Of a DNA stretch of 64,000 nt, positions 8,657-16,257 are shown one piece after another (the first letter of the stretch is position 1; each line of letters opens with the position of its first letter). Below the pieces are notes generated by a model. That model had not been told where the DNA came from, did not search any database, and saw only the letters and a list, made by a program, of their open reading frames with translations. The DNA is from DASRLE01 sp963825315 (GTDB taxonomy: Bacteria; Verrucomicrobiota; Verrucomicrobiia; Limisphaerales; Palsa-1400), in NCBI GenBank assembly GCA_963825315.1, contig CAWGST010000002.1, positions 806,001 through 870,000 on the forward strand, written 5' to 3'. The position numbers and the translations under genes are program-made.

Positions 8657-9343
8657 TTAGAATTTCATCGTAAAATTAGCCATCACGGAATGTGTTCCGA
8701 TGTATTTGCCTTCGTCGGGAAAGGCGGCAAGATACTTGTAGCCTAGGCTCACATCAGTCCTGGCGTTGAGCCGGAAGCTTACACCGCACATGCCTTGCAC
8801 GGCTGGATCGATTCTGTCACTGTGCGTCTCGCAGCCGCGAAAGCCCGGCTTGTCGATTCGGGCAAAGGAACAATCACCGCCGCCGCCAACTCCGATGTAC
8901 GGAACGACAGAGGAGTCGGGATTGATTTTGAGCACCAAGTTGGCCAGCATCGGCACTTGATAATAGTCGCCCTGCAACGATATCGGCGAGTTCGCGTCCA
9001 GAACCTGCGAGACACGATTATAGATGACGCCTGTTTCAAATTCACCTCCAAGCGTGAGCCTGCTGGTAGCCAGAAAGTTATAACCTGGCGCCAGACTCAA
9101 ACGCACGCCTGTATCCATGTGCAAGGTGACTGGGAAACCGAATCTGGAACTTTGGAAGTCCGGCATGAAGGAGGGACCCAGACCGCTGTTGAAATAAAAG
9201 CCGAGGTCCTTGCCGGAATCGGCCACATAAGGCGGCGGGACATAAGCCGGCGCGACATAAACTTGGGCGGACGCTACAGTCAGCCCTGCAAAGAGGACGG
9301 CACAAGCCGCCAAGCCCAGGGCAGGAATATGTCGATGTTTCAT
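8657..9343 (-). CDS. Outer-membrane beta-barrel protein
   Basis: 228 residues from ATG 9343. A clear signal peptide (MKHRHIPALGLAACAVLFAG...ASAQ) is followed by a tyrosine/proline-rich start and alternating amphipathic strands such as GVRLSLAPGYNFLA and FRLNARTDVSLGYKYLAAFP, ending in VMANFTMKF with the terminal Phe favoured by the BAM machinery. This fits the small porin-like or OmpA/OmpW-type barrels; no enzymatic motif is seen. The frame continues upstream to an ATG at 9457 that has a much better ribosome site (AAAGGAAC) and encodes MTTYEADQK, a peptide also found at the start of two other genes here. The 38-residue extension would block the signal peptide, so 9343 is preferred. Confidence 0.7.
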   Translation of the reverse strand: MKHRHIPALGLAACAVLFAGLTVASAQVYVAPAYVPPPYVADSGKDLGFYFNSGLGPSFMPDFQSSRFGFPVTLHMDTGVRLSLAPGYNFLATSRLTLGGEFETGVIYNRVSQVLDANSPISLQGDYYQVPMLANLVLKINPDSSVVPYIGVGGGGDCSFARIDKPGFRGCETHSDRIDPAVQGMCGVSFRLNARTDVSLGYKYLAAFPDEGKYIGTHSVMANFTMKF

Positions 9344-9404
9344 GGTTGATGGCTCTTTCATAAAGAGCCGTTCGGTGAGCGGCTGCGCACCGCCAACTTC
9401 CGAG

Positions 9405-9510
9405 GTCATTAGGGTTGTTGCTTTTTTTCGCTTTTGATCTGCTTCGTATGTTGTCATTTTGTTCCTTTCTTCATTTGTTTTTGGTTTATTTCCAACTTCA
9501 CCACTCCGTA
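9405..9510 (-). repeat. Recurrent leader/start module, copy 1
   Basis: On the minus strand the leader GAAAGGAACAAAATGACAAC and the following codons (MTTYEADQK) match the leader and first codons of the DUF883 gene (start 20103, MTTHKANQR) and, more weakly, the gene starting at 18975 (MTSYEANQK). The similarity with the DUF883 copy extends back through the ribosome site to the promoter region. It looks like a duplicated promoter-leader-start cassette placed in front of different proteins. Confidence 0.55.
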
Positions 9511-9529
9511 GGCCATCTCTCGTGCCGAC
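9511..9529 (-). promoter_or_regulatory. Weak sigma-54-like promoter for the barrel protein
   Basis: GTCGGCACGAGAGATGGCC on the minus strand has the CGGCACG -24 element and a G at the expected -12 spacing (ten bases after GG), but GG in place of GC. It occupies the same position relative to the shared leader as the better sigma-54-like site of the DUF883 gene. A sequence resembling the enhancer motif lies directly next to it (9534-9562), closer than usual. Confidence 0.35.
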
Positions 9530-9560
9530 GGAATCGAATTGTCGCAACATGTTCATTTCG

Positions 9561-11507
9561 TCACTTTGCCGCTCTGTTTGAATACAGTTGCACCAAGGCT
9601 TCTTGAACGGCAGGAACATGCAGGTTTCCGAGGTGCCCGCCGACAGGATAAACGGTGAGGTTGGTGCCGAAGGTGGAGTGGAACCAGGAAACGTCGGCGG
9701 GCGTAAGCAGGAAATCATCCTCGCAGATTTGAACGCGGATTTTTGGATTACAGCGCAGGAACTCCGCGCTTTGTCCCAAATCGGTGGCGGCGATAAGGTC
9801 TTGGCGATTACTTACGCGGCCGCTCTTGGTCAGGTATGGAAGCACAAAGCGATCGGTGTATTCGCCGTAGTTGATCCGCCGTATTTCGCGGATGGAATCC
9901 TGACGGACAAATCGGCCCGGCTTCACCTTCAGGACACCCAAGTTCTCCCGTCGCTGGCTATCGACAATGACGTTCATGAGCGTGTAACGGAACGCTACCC
10001 CAAGAACAAAGTCCGACTCCGCGCGGGTCAACGGAATATTGCCTGAGATATCCAGGCCGTCGTCGGCAAAGTGGAGGGCCTTGTAAAGGGCGTCTTCCAT
10101 CCGCTTCCACCGTTCTGCAGCCGGCCACGCCAGGGGAGCATTGAACATCTGGTCCAGACACTGTGCCGCACGGGCCAATTGCGGCGGGGGATTGACCGCG
10201 ACGTAACGATCGAACGTCAGGCCTCCGAGCTTGCCCGCAGCTTCCCGACCGGCGATCATTAAAGTGAAATAGCCGCCGTGGGAAACGCCGGTCAGGCAGG
10301 TACCAGTGATATTGTCGCCCTTCCATTGCCTCATATCAGCGAGGATCAATTTGAGCGCGTTCACCACGTCGTCGCAGTCCGCCGGGGCATAACCCGGAAC
10401 CGCCATGGTGGAAGCAGACTCCATGAACTCCTTTTGAAATGGATTGGAGAAGGCCACCACGGAGTAGCCGTGGCGGTACATCAAGTCCGCATAAGCCACC
10501 GTGGAACGGTCCAAACGATAAGCCCCCAGCCCAGGGATATAACATACCAGGGGAGCCGGCTTCTTCTGCATCCAGCAGGAGTAGGCCAGTTTCTTGCCCG
10601 TGGCTGGCACACGTACTTTGCGCGTGACGGCCATGTCAGCAAAATCGGGGATGACTGGCTTGAACAGCACTGCGCTAAGGGTGGGATTGGGTTTGGAATC
10701 GCTGTCGGAAGTTGGCCGGTAGTCAGTGATCAGCCGCTGGCGGTTCAATGAATACAAGGTGCGAAAGGCCTGGTATGGGTCCACCAGGGAATCCAGTTGG
10801 CGCTTGTAATCCCGCGCTTCGCCGCTGACGTCATTGACCGTGATGCCGGGCCGAATGGTCATTGCCCAGACCTTATCCGGATACGCTAAAGTCAGGTCGG
10901 AACTTATGTCCATCGGCCAGTCAACAATTTTGCCCAGAGCGTCGCGGCCATTACATGGTCCGAGGACGGGAATAACGAGGTAAAACCCAGGACCGCAACC
11001 ATAATACCCCAGGGTTTGGCCGAAATCCTCATCTGAGCGCCCGATTTTCCAACGAGTAGCTGGATCAAAAAAGCCACCTAACCCGACAGTCGAGTTGGCT
11101 CCAAAACGCTTGGTTTCCTCCCACGCGCCATGCCACTTCCCTTGGAAACAACTGTTGAAGAACCTCACCGGGTAACTCAGGTTATGCCCGACATTGCTGA
11201 TTTTGGTACGAACCGGTTTTGGCGCCACAAAATTATAGCCAATACTTGCGGGATAAATCACTCCTCGGAACAGGCAATCGTTAAACGCCCAAGAGCATCG
11301 GTTGAACCCTTCGATTGGGTCGGGCACGACGTCGAAATACGGCATCTGCCCGGATTGCAATTCTTCCACCTTGTTGGTTAGCGTGGTTCCCTGAGCCGAA
11401 ATACCGGCGCAATGTATGATGACCAGCAACGCCACGGCACAAACCCGAAAGTAAAAGAAAGCGGATTTTGGCACAGGCCCGGTTGAGTAAAAGCATTTAC
11501 TTGTCAT
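9561..11507 (-). CDS. MlaA-like lipid-transport domain fused to an alpha/beta hydrolase
   Basis: 648 residues from the ATG at 11507, which overlaps the pgl stop (ATGA). After a signal peptide (FRVCAVALLVIIHCAGISAQ), residues about 60-265 match the MlaA/VacJ family: DPIEGFNRCSWAFND, KPVRTKISNVGHNLSYPVRFFN, RFGANSTVGLGGFFDPAT, DEDFGQTLGYYGCGPGFYLVIPVLGPCNGRD. MlaA removes misplaced phospholipid from the outer leaflet of the outer membrane. Residues about 300-645 form an alpha/beta hydrolase with nucleophile elbow GVSHGG (Ser409), a C-terminal GGHLGNLH (His625) and a plausible acid in CEDDFLL. A typical lipobox is not evident, so anchoring may differ from E. coli MlaA. The fusion suggests retrieved lipids may be hydrolysed in place; this is inference. 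Confidence 0.8.
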   Translation of the reverse strand: MTSKCFYSTGPVPKSAFFYFRVCAVALLVIIHCAGISAQGTTLTNKVEELQSGQMPYFDVVPDPIEGFNRCSWAFNDCLFRGVIYPASIGYNFVAPKPVRTKISNVGHNLSYPVRFFNSCFQGKWHGAWEETKRFGANSTVGLGGFFDPATRWKIGRSDEDFGQTLGYYGCGPGFYLVIPVLGPCNGRDALGKIVDWPMDISSDLTLAYPDKVWAMTIRPGITVNDVSGEARDYKRQLDSLVDPYQAFRTLYSLNRQRLITDYRPTSDSDSKPNPTLSAVLFKPVIPDFADMAVTRKVRVPATGKKLAYSCWMQKKPAPLVCYIPGLGAYRLDRSTVAYADLMYRHGYSVVAFSNPFQKEFMESASTMAVPGYAPADCDDVVNALKLILADMRQWKGDNITGTCLTGVSHGGYFTLMIAGREAAGKLGGLTFDRYVAVNPPPQLARAAQCLDQMFNAPLAWPAAERWKRMEDALYKALHFADDGLDISGNIPLTRAESDFVLGVAFRYTLMNVIVDSQRRENLGVLKVKPGRFVRQDSIREIRRINYGEYTDRFVLPYLTKSGRVSNRQDLIAATDLGQSAEFLRCNPKIRVQICEDDFLLTPADVSWFHSTFGTNLTVYPVGGHLGNLHVPAVQEALVQLYSNRAAK

Positions 11508-12280
11508 ATAGAGTTCCACAGCGCGATTCCGGCCGCTGCCTTTGTGTCCAGCATCCAGCGTTTGATTCCGTTCCATGGCCTGACCTCTTGGATAGGGTAC
11601 TTCATACCATTAACTGCTTGACCCAAGACTTTGGCCGCGATCGGAGCCTTTCTATGGCCGGAGACGAAAATGATGACCTCAGCCGCAGAGTTGAGCACAG
11701 GGAGGGTCATGGTAATGCGATGTTTCCTGAGTTCCTCCACCCAGTTCGACACCACCCAGCGGGTGGTTTCGTGCAAACCGGAGCTGTTGGGAAACAGCGA
11801 GGCTGTATGACCGTCGTGCCCCATCCTGAGGAACGCCAGATCAAAACGCGGGAAACCTTCATCCAGAAGACCGCGCGGCTCGAAAAACTCCCTCAAGTCC
11901 GCCTCGTATTCTTCCGCTGATTGAGCGGCGCTGGCAAGCTCACCGAGCACGCGATGAATGTGAAGGTGCTCGGTTCGCAGGCTCAGAAACATTGCCTCGC
12001 TGACCATGCGAAAGTTGCTGTGGGGATGTTCGGGAGGAACATGGCGTTCATCGCCGAAGAAGAAGTGGACCTTCGACCATGGTATTTCCGCACGGACGTT
12101 TTCGTCTGATGCCATCAACTGGTAAAGAGCCCTGAATGTCAAGCCGCCGGAAAGGGCGACCGCGAAAACACCACGATCTTGGACTGCTTTTGTTGCCAGG
12201 AGCGCAAACCTTCGTGCCGCCGCCGCAGTGAGTGCCTGGATGTCGGCGAACACGTCCACCTCATCTTCGATCAGTTTCAT
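11504..12280 (-). CDS. pgl: 6-phosphogluconolactonase
   Basis: 258 residues of the SugarP-isomerase-like lactonase family (DevB/Pgl), which hydrolyses 6-phosphogluconolactone to 6-phosphogluconate in the oxidative pentose phosphate pathway. Motifs are FAVALSGGLTFRALYQ, KVHFFFGDERHVPPEHPHSN, LAFLRMGHDGHTASLFP (the catalytic GxxxDGHxASLFP region) and KRWMLDTKAAA. Its start overlaps the end of the small membrane-protein ORF upstream by 20 bases, and its stop overlaps the start of the MlaA-hydrolase fusion, so the three are likely one transcript. No glucose-6-P dehydrogenase is visible nearby. Confidence 0.93.
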   Translation of the reverse strand: MKLIEDEVDVFADIQALTAAAARRFALLATKAVQDRGVFAVALSGGLTFRALYQLMASDENVRAEIPWSKVHFFFGDERHVPPEHPHSNFRMVSEAMFLSLRTEHLHIHRVLGELASAAQSAEEYEADLREFFEPRGLLDEGFPRFDLAFLRMGHDGHTASLFPNSSGLHETTRWVVSNWVEELRKHRITMTLPVLNSAAEVIIFVSGHRKAPIAAKVLGQAVNGMKYPIQEVRPWNGIKRWMLDTKAAAGIALWNSI

Positions 12281-12461
12281 AACATTGCTTAGCTATTTCA
12301 TTTATTCCCCTCTTCGAGAACGATTCTCCGACTGCTTCAGTCAACGGCGTTTCCCCGGCCTCGTGGTCCTTCCTCCCATGGGATACAGCGCCAGATAGCA
12401 CGACTATGAACATGACTATGAGGGTGTCAAACACCACGAACGTTAGCAGGATATACTCCAT
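12261..12461 (-). CDS. Small single-span membrane protein
   Basis: A 66-residue ORF starting MEYILLTFVVFDTLIVMFIVV, one strong transmembrane helix, followed by a hydrophilic tail. The ATG at 12461 is chosen because an AGAGGA ribosome site lies upstream and the hydrophobic helix then starts at the N terminus. Its last codons overlap the pgl start, a pattern consistent with translational coupling. No family is recognised. Confidence 0.5.
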   Translation of the reverse strand: MEYILLTFVVFDTLIVMFIVVLSGAVSHGRKDHEAGETPLTEAVGESFSKRGINEIAKQCYETDRR

Positions 12462-12640
12462 CTGATTCCTCTCCGTTCCCGCCGCATGATCCAGTTTCCG
12501 TTCTGCGGCACTCTGGCCGGACTTGGCTGCATGCACCTCAAGCACATAGGAAAGTGGATGTGGTTAAATACCCTGACCGACAGAATTAATCGTTGCGGGG
12601 CGCGTTTGCCTCGAGTTGTAACTGCGTCTCTCATAGGTCA

Positions 12641-13144
12641 TCAATACACTGGCATAAGCGGAACCCTGGCTGCCATTTGCAGTTGAACCTGCAAGTCAAG
12701 GCAGGTCTCCACCTGGGCGAAACGCAGCGCCTTGGCCGCTGGCAGCACCTTGCTGAATTTCTTGAAGTACGACGTCCGCTTGTCCACCTGCTTCTGCTGG
12801 AAGCCGGTGAAGTCCTTCAGCATTTGTCTGGCGCGGTCGTCGGACACGGTGGGGTAGAGCTTTCCATATTCCAGCACCACCCTCATGAGCCTCTCATCAA
12901 CTTTGTCCATTTCAAACCTGTACTCATGGTAGAGCGGCCAAAAGTTCTTGCTTTCCGCATCCGTGAGTTCCATCGCCGCCACGACGGCCGCCTCCCGGTC
13001 AGCTTTAACTACACTGCGGGCCACTTCGATCAAGTCCTGATCAGTTTGCGCGAATGTTTGACTGATGGCCCCGGTCAGCATGCCGCACGTCAAAGCGACG
13101 AGAGACAGTGCGCGGGTGAATTCGGGCTTCGTAACTATTTTCAT
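12641..13144 (-). CDS. Secreted helical protein of unknown function
   Basis: 167 residues. A signal peptide (RALSLVALTCGMLTGAISQTFAQ) precedes a charged, helix-rich body with ESKNFWPLYHEYRFEMDKV and ARQMLKDFTGFQQKQVDKRTSYFKKF. The overall plan recalls periplasmic CpxP/Spy-like helical proteins, but no diagnostic LTxxQ repeat is present, so a name is not justified. The ATG at 13144 gives the clean signal peptide; the frame is open back to 13333, but that extension lacks a signal. A very good sigma-54 promoter lies at 13368-13387, leaving a leader of about 216 bases, and an IS630 element is inserted just behind that promoter. Confidence 0.65.
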   Translation of the reverse strand: MKIVTKPEFTRALSLVALTCGMLTGAISQTFAQTDQDLIEVARSVVKADREAAVVAAMELTDAESKNFWPLYHEYRFEMDKVDERLMRVVLEYGKLYPTVSDDRARQMLKDFTGFQQKQVDKRTSYFKKFSKVLPAAKALRFAQVETCLDLQVQLQMAARVPLMPVY

Positions 13145-13367
13145 ATTATTTGAGCGACTTTTTATGTGGCTGGTTGAGCAGCTCTTTTTGCAGCCACCAA
13201 GCCGCCGCCAGCCTCCAAGGGTGTTTTGATGAGGGATTTCATGGAGAATCATGTATGTCTTTGAGACCCCGTTTCGCCTTCTTTGGACTAAAGCTCGTTT
13301 CGTCGATTCCGATGTCCTGTGCTTTGTCAGCATTCATTGTCAACTGTATATCTATTTCCATCCCTCA

Positions 13368-13387
13368 TTAAGCACGGCTTGTGCCAA
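13368..13387 (-). promoter_or_regulatory. Sigma-54 (-24/-12) promoter
   Basis: On the minus strand TTGGCACAAGCCGTGCTTAA has the GG and GC dinucleotides exactly ten bases apart and close to the consensus on both sides. It points toward the secreted-protein gene at 13144. The left end of the IS630 element begins 23 bases upstream of it (at 13410), separating it from its probable enhancer at 14460-14488. Confidence 0.75.
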
Positions 13388-13409
13388 TTAACGTATATAT
13401 TCGCAACTA

Positions 13410-14409
13410 GAGCGTTTTAAATAAAACTGTAGCCACAAGAGGCAAACCAGTTCATGGCATCCCGGGGCGTGATACTCTGCAAAGCTGAAGCAATCGCCTG
13501 GAGCAGAGCGGGCTGCGTGCGGGCCTCGGCTGTACACAGGTGGGATTTGACTTTGCTCCACATTTGCTCGATGGGATTGAGGTCTGGGGAATAGGCTGGA
13601 AGGAAGAGGATTTGGGCTCCAGCCTGCGCGATCAGCGAAAGGGTCGGCTCACTTTTATGCGGGGAGAGGTTATCCATGATGACCACATCTCCGGCGCGCA
13701 GCGTCGGGCACAAGACATGGCCGACATAGACCCGGAAAACCTCCGTATCGGTGGCCCCCTCGATGGTCATGCAGGCGGTGGCACCGTCCAGGCGGATGGC
13801 GCCGATCATGGTCGTGGTTTGCCAATGGCCCTGCGGACATTGGGCGTAGACACGCTGACCCCGCAGGGCGCGCCCGCGCAGGCGGGTCAGATTGGTTTTG
13901 GCACCCGATTCGTCCAGGAAAATCAGTTTGGCCGGGTCCAAACCGCCTTGCCGACGCCGCCAGGCGCGGCGCGCCCGCGCAATGTCCGGACGGTCTTGCT
14001 CGCTGGCATGGAGTGTCTTTTTTTATATGTCAGCCCCATCTTCGCCAGAACGTAGTGGATGGCGGGCAGAGAACAGTCCAGTTCCAAGCCGGCGCGCAGC
14101 TCTTTCAAGGTCAGGTCGGGCTTCTGATTCAATAGAGTCCGCATCTGGCGCTGATGGGCCGCCAGGATCATCGGCTTGCGCCCGGAGAAACGGTGGCGCG
14201 GACCGATCTCCCCGGTCCGTCGGCGTTGTTGCAAGAGCTTCTTGACCATGCCCAGCGAAACCCGGTAACGATCGCCGACCTCCACGCGAGTCCCCTCTTC
14301 AAGGTCATAGGAAGCCAAAATCCGTTCGCGCAGGTCCAACGATAAAGTTCGCATGAACTGCCTATACCACAGGCCCAACGGAATGGCTACAGTTTTATTT
14401 AAAACGCTC
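13410..14409 (-). mobile_element. IS630-family insertion sequence, complete
   Basis: A 1000-bp element bounded by perfect inverted repeats of about 26 bp (GAGCGTTTTAAATAAAACTG... at both ends) and flanked by TA dinucleotides (13408-13409 and 14410-14411), the target duplication of the IS630/Tc1-mariner group. It encodes a two-frame transposase on the minus strand. A second, truncated copy lies at 24497-24927; the shared part differs at only one base that I could find, so both are recent arrivals. Confidence 0.9.
13417..14354 (-). CDS. IS630-family transposase made by -1 frameshifting
   Basis: The first frame (14354 to 13923) carries the helix-turn-helix region MRTLSLDLRERILASYDLEE through MGLTYKKRHS. 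The second frame (ending 13417) carries the DDE catalytic half: LIFLDESGAKTN, VVIMDNLSPHKS and AYSPDLNPIEQMWSKVKS. A run of seven A residues on the coding strand (13984-14024 region, T7 at 14018-14024 on the plus strand) lies where the two frames can be joined. A -1 slip there gives YKKKTLHASEQDRPDIARAR..., which is exactly the continuous sequence expected of IS630 transposases. The TTG at 13941 is therefore not needed as an independent start. Confidence 0.85.
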
Positions 14410-14459
14410 TAATTGATGAACATTGTGTTATGTATTACACAATTCAGCCTTTGAAGGAT

Positions 14460-14488
14460 TCGAAATATTGAACATTCACAATTTCGTC
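14460..14488 (-). promoter_or_regulatory. Displaced enhancer-like site (UAS) of the regulon
   Basis: On the minus strand the core CGAAATTGTGAATGTTC matches the recurrent motif found upstream of the other sigma-54 promoters, most closely 54358-54386. It is itself nearly palindromic (CGAAAT ... ATTTCG). Without the 1000-bp IS it would sit about 70-100 bp upstream of the promoter at 13368-13387. The rest of the 14412-14592 gap holds nothing else I can identify. Confidence 0.55.
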
Positions 14489-14592
14489 TGAGTTCAGCCA
14501 CAAAGACCGTCCGGCCTCCGACAGTATCTGCTGATTGTGGAATCAAACAGGATCAATCGAGAGCGATAAACAACACGTGTTCAGCTTCTCAC

Positions 14593-15297
14593 TTAATTGC
14601 TCCCTGGCTTTGCTGACGCGGAGTCAGGGCTTCCGACCCGGAGAAGAAACCGTACGTTCCTGCAAATGGCATCAATGAATTTGGCCAGACAAATCGGCCG
14701 GTTGTTCCCGGTTTTCACGACCGTGGCGAATTGGGTGGGGAATTCGCGTTGGAGGAAGTCCGTGATTTCGCGGCGCAGATTCAAATCGCGAAGTTGGAGC
14801 AACTCATCAAAGCTGCGGGTAATCGGTCGCGGCCGACCTGACTCCGCGGGTCTCAGGAGGATTTGCTCATAAACGGCGTCCCATGCGGGATCGATTCCCT
14901 CGCCGTCCTGCCCGGAGCAGCAGGCAAGGCGGCGAAGGTCCTCTTCGACGGCGCAGAAAGACCTTCCTTCACTGGCAACCAGCGGGAAGAGGCGGCCAAG
15001 TTCGACGGGCTCCTTCAGCGCCCGGTGCAATGCCTTGATGAATTCCTTCAGGAGTTGATCAACGAAATCCAACCCATTCTGATATTCCCTGGGGTCCCGA
15101 TGTTGCAGATTCCGCAACGTCTCACACCAGGCAGGAGAGAAGCGCGGGTGTTTGCGGAACTTGCGGACCGATTTGGCCAGGGCCGAAACAATGGCTCGTT
15201 GCAGGTCGTAGTGGAATCTTTCGCGGGAAAGTTCGGTTTTAGCCATGTTTCCGGCCGGTGAGCGGGCGTCGCGGAATGCAGATTCACTGGTTTTCAT
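14593..15297 (-). CDS. Unknown soluble protein
   Basis: 234 residues with no recognised family. The sequence is charged and mostly helical in character, with several tryptophan/arginine-rich blocks (KHPRFSPAWCETLRNLQHRD, RPRPITRSFDELLQLRD) and a C-terminal CLAKFIDAICRNVRFLL. No signal peptide or transmembrane span is seen. It is the last gene of the minus-strand cluster that starts at 18975 and includes the PilT-like ATPase and CBM48 protein. An internal ATG (MAKTELSRERFHYD) 17 codons in is an alternative start. Confidence 0.5.
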   Translation of the reverse strand: MKTSESAFRDARSPAGNMAKTELSRERFHYDLQRAIVSALAKSVRKFRKHPRFSPAWCETLRNLQHRDPREYQNGLDFVDQLLKEFIKALHRALKEPVELGRLFPLVASEGRSFCAVEEDLRRLACCSGQDGEGIDPAWDAVYEQILLRPAESGRPRPITRSFDELLQLRDLNLRREITDFLQREFPTQFATVVKTGNNRPICLAKFIDAICRNVRFLLRVGSPDSASAKPGSN

Positions 15298-15369
15298 GAG
15301 CGTTTTCGTTGCGTCTAGTTCTTCGGTCTGATTTTGGGTAATTCCCTCTGCATGGCTGAACTAATTCAA

Positions 15370-15672
15370 TCAATCGATGGCAATGAACGACACGTTTTTG
15401 TGCCGGTCCTCCAAAGTAAAATACATGGCATGGGGATCAAGCTGCGGTTCCCCGTCCACTAGAAACTGGTAGTAATGGCGTCCACGGGCCAGAGGCACTT
15501 GGAGAAACCATGAGCCGTCCGCCTGACGGCGCATGGGATGTGTTGTGGCGTTCCAATTGTTGAAATCCCCAATCAGACAAACTGTTGCCGCTTGGGTGGC
15601 TTCGCAGTGAAACGCAATCGTCTCGGCTGTGTCTTGGAGTTTAGCCTCGATAACTTTCATTCCAGATTCCAT
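15370..15672 (-). CDS. Stand-alone CBM48/AMPK-type glycogen-binding protein
   Basis: 100 residues consisting almost entirely of one carbohydrate-binding module of the CBM48/AMPK-beta type. Typical features are VCLIGDFNNWNATTHPMRRQADGSWFLQVPLARGRHYYQFLVDG, where the WN and the GxHxYxFxVDG pattern form the glycogen-binding face, and a C-terminal DPHAMYF. It has no catalytic domain, so it may target a partner to glycogen or sense it. Its start overlaps the stop of the lipoprotein gene by 16 bases. A second stand-alone module is encoded at 27708-28031. Confidence 0.8.
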   Translation of the reverse strand: MESGMKVIEAKLQDTAETIAFHCEATQAATVCLIGDFNNWNATTHPMRRQADGSWFLQVPLARGRHYYQFLVDGEPQLDPHAMYFTLEDRHKNVSFIAID

Positions 15673-15887
15673 CTGTGGTCATAATCCCTTGGCATGGTGC
15701 ATAAGCAAAGGTTGGCGCTGCCATACGCCGCCGCAACTTTCGGTGGCACGCCGGGACCCACGTGCAGCCAGGAAACTCCTAGCATATCGGGATAATAATC
15801 GGGGGAATTAGGGCCATAATTCCGAGTGGCGCAGCCCCCGGTCAGCAGGACCAGGAGCGCATAAACATACAAACGATTCGTTTTCAT
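15657..15887 (-). CDS. Small lipoprotein
   Basis: 76 residues beginning MKTNRLYVYALLVLLTGGCATR, a convincing lipoprotein signal with lipobox LTGGC. The mature part is short, rich in Pro/Tyr (NYGPNSPDYYPDMLGVSW) and of no known family. It sits between the zinc-ribbon-like gene and the CBM48 gene and overlaps the latter. Confidence 0.6.
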   Translation of the reverse strand: MKTNRLYVYALLVLLTGGCATRNYGPNSPDYYPDMLGVSWLHVGPGVPPKVAAAYGSANLCLCTMPRDYDHRWNLE

Positions 15888-15915
15888 AGTGATTCATATT
15901 ATTGTTGCTTGTTTG

Positions 15916-16257
15916 TCATGGCTTTTCTTCAGCCATCAGAAAATGCAGTCTTTGCTCACGGGCTCGGCAAGCCTCTTGATCGCCATTGGTCGCCGGATGC
16001 GGAGTGTCGAAACAACGAAGGGCACACTGTGGGCAGCATAACACTGTCCGCTTTGCCTCACGAGGAACCTTGCAAAACCACCCGTCGTCCGCGATTTTTC
16101 TGTGACAAACGAAGCATTTCTGTTGCCCATTTCCATTAACGGAAGGCGTCTCTCGCCAGGTTTCTTGCCGCTCAATCACAGGCCGGTCATTGCTGATATC
16201 GGAGGGTTCCGTGTCATGGCACGTGCGGGAAACGTGGTTGTCAATGGTGGCGTTCAT
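15916..16257 (-). CDS. Cysteine-rich, probable zinc-binding small protein
   Basis: 113 residues with cysteine pairs CFVCHRKI, WFCKV and CCPQCALRCF spaced like a treble-clef or zinc-ribbon fold in the second half; the N-terminal half is polar and probably disordered. No specific family is recognised. It overlaps the preceding gene's 3' end by 17 bases, so it is co-transcribed with the cluster. Confidence 0.5.
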   Translation of the reverse strand: MNATIDNHVSRTCHDTEPSDISNDRPVIERQETWRETPSVNGNGQQKCFVCHRKIADDGWFCKVPREAKRTVLCCPQCALRCFDTPHPATNGDQEACRAREQRLHFLMAEEKP

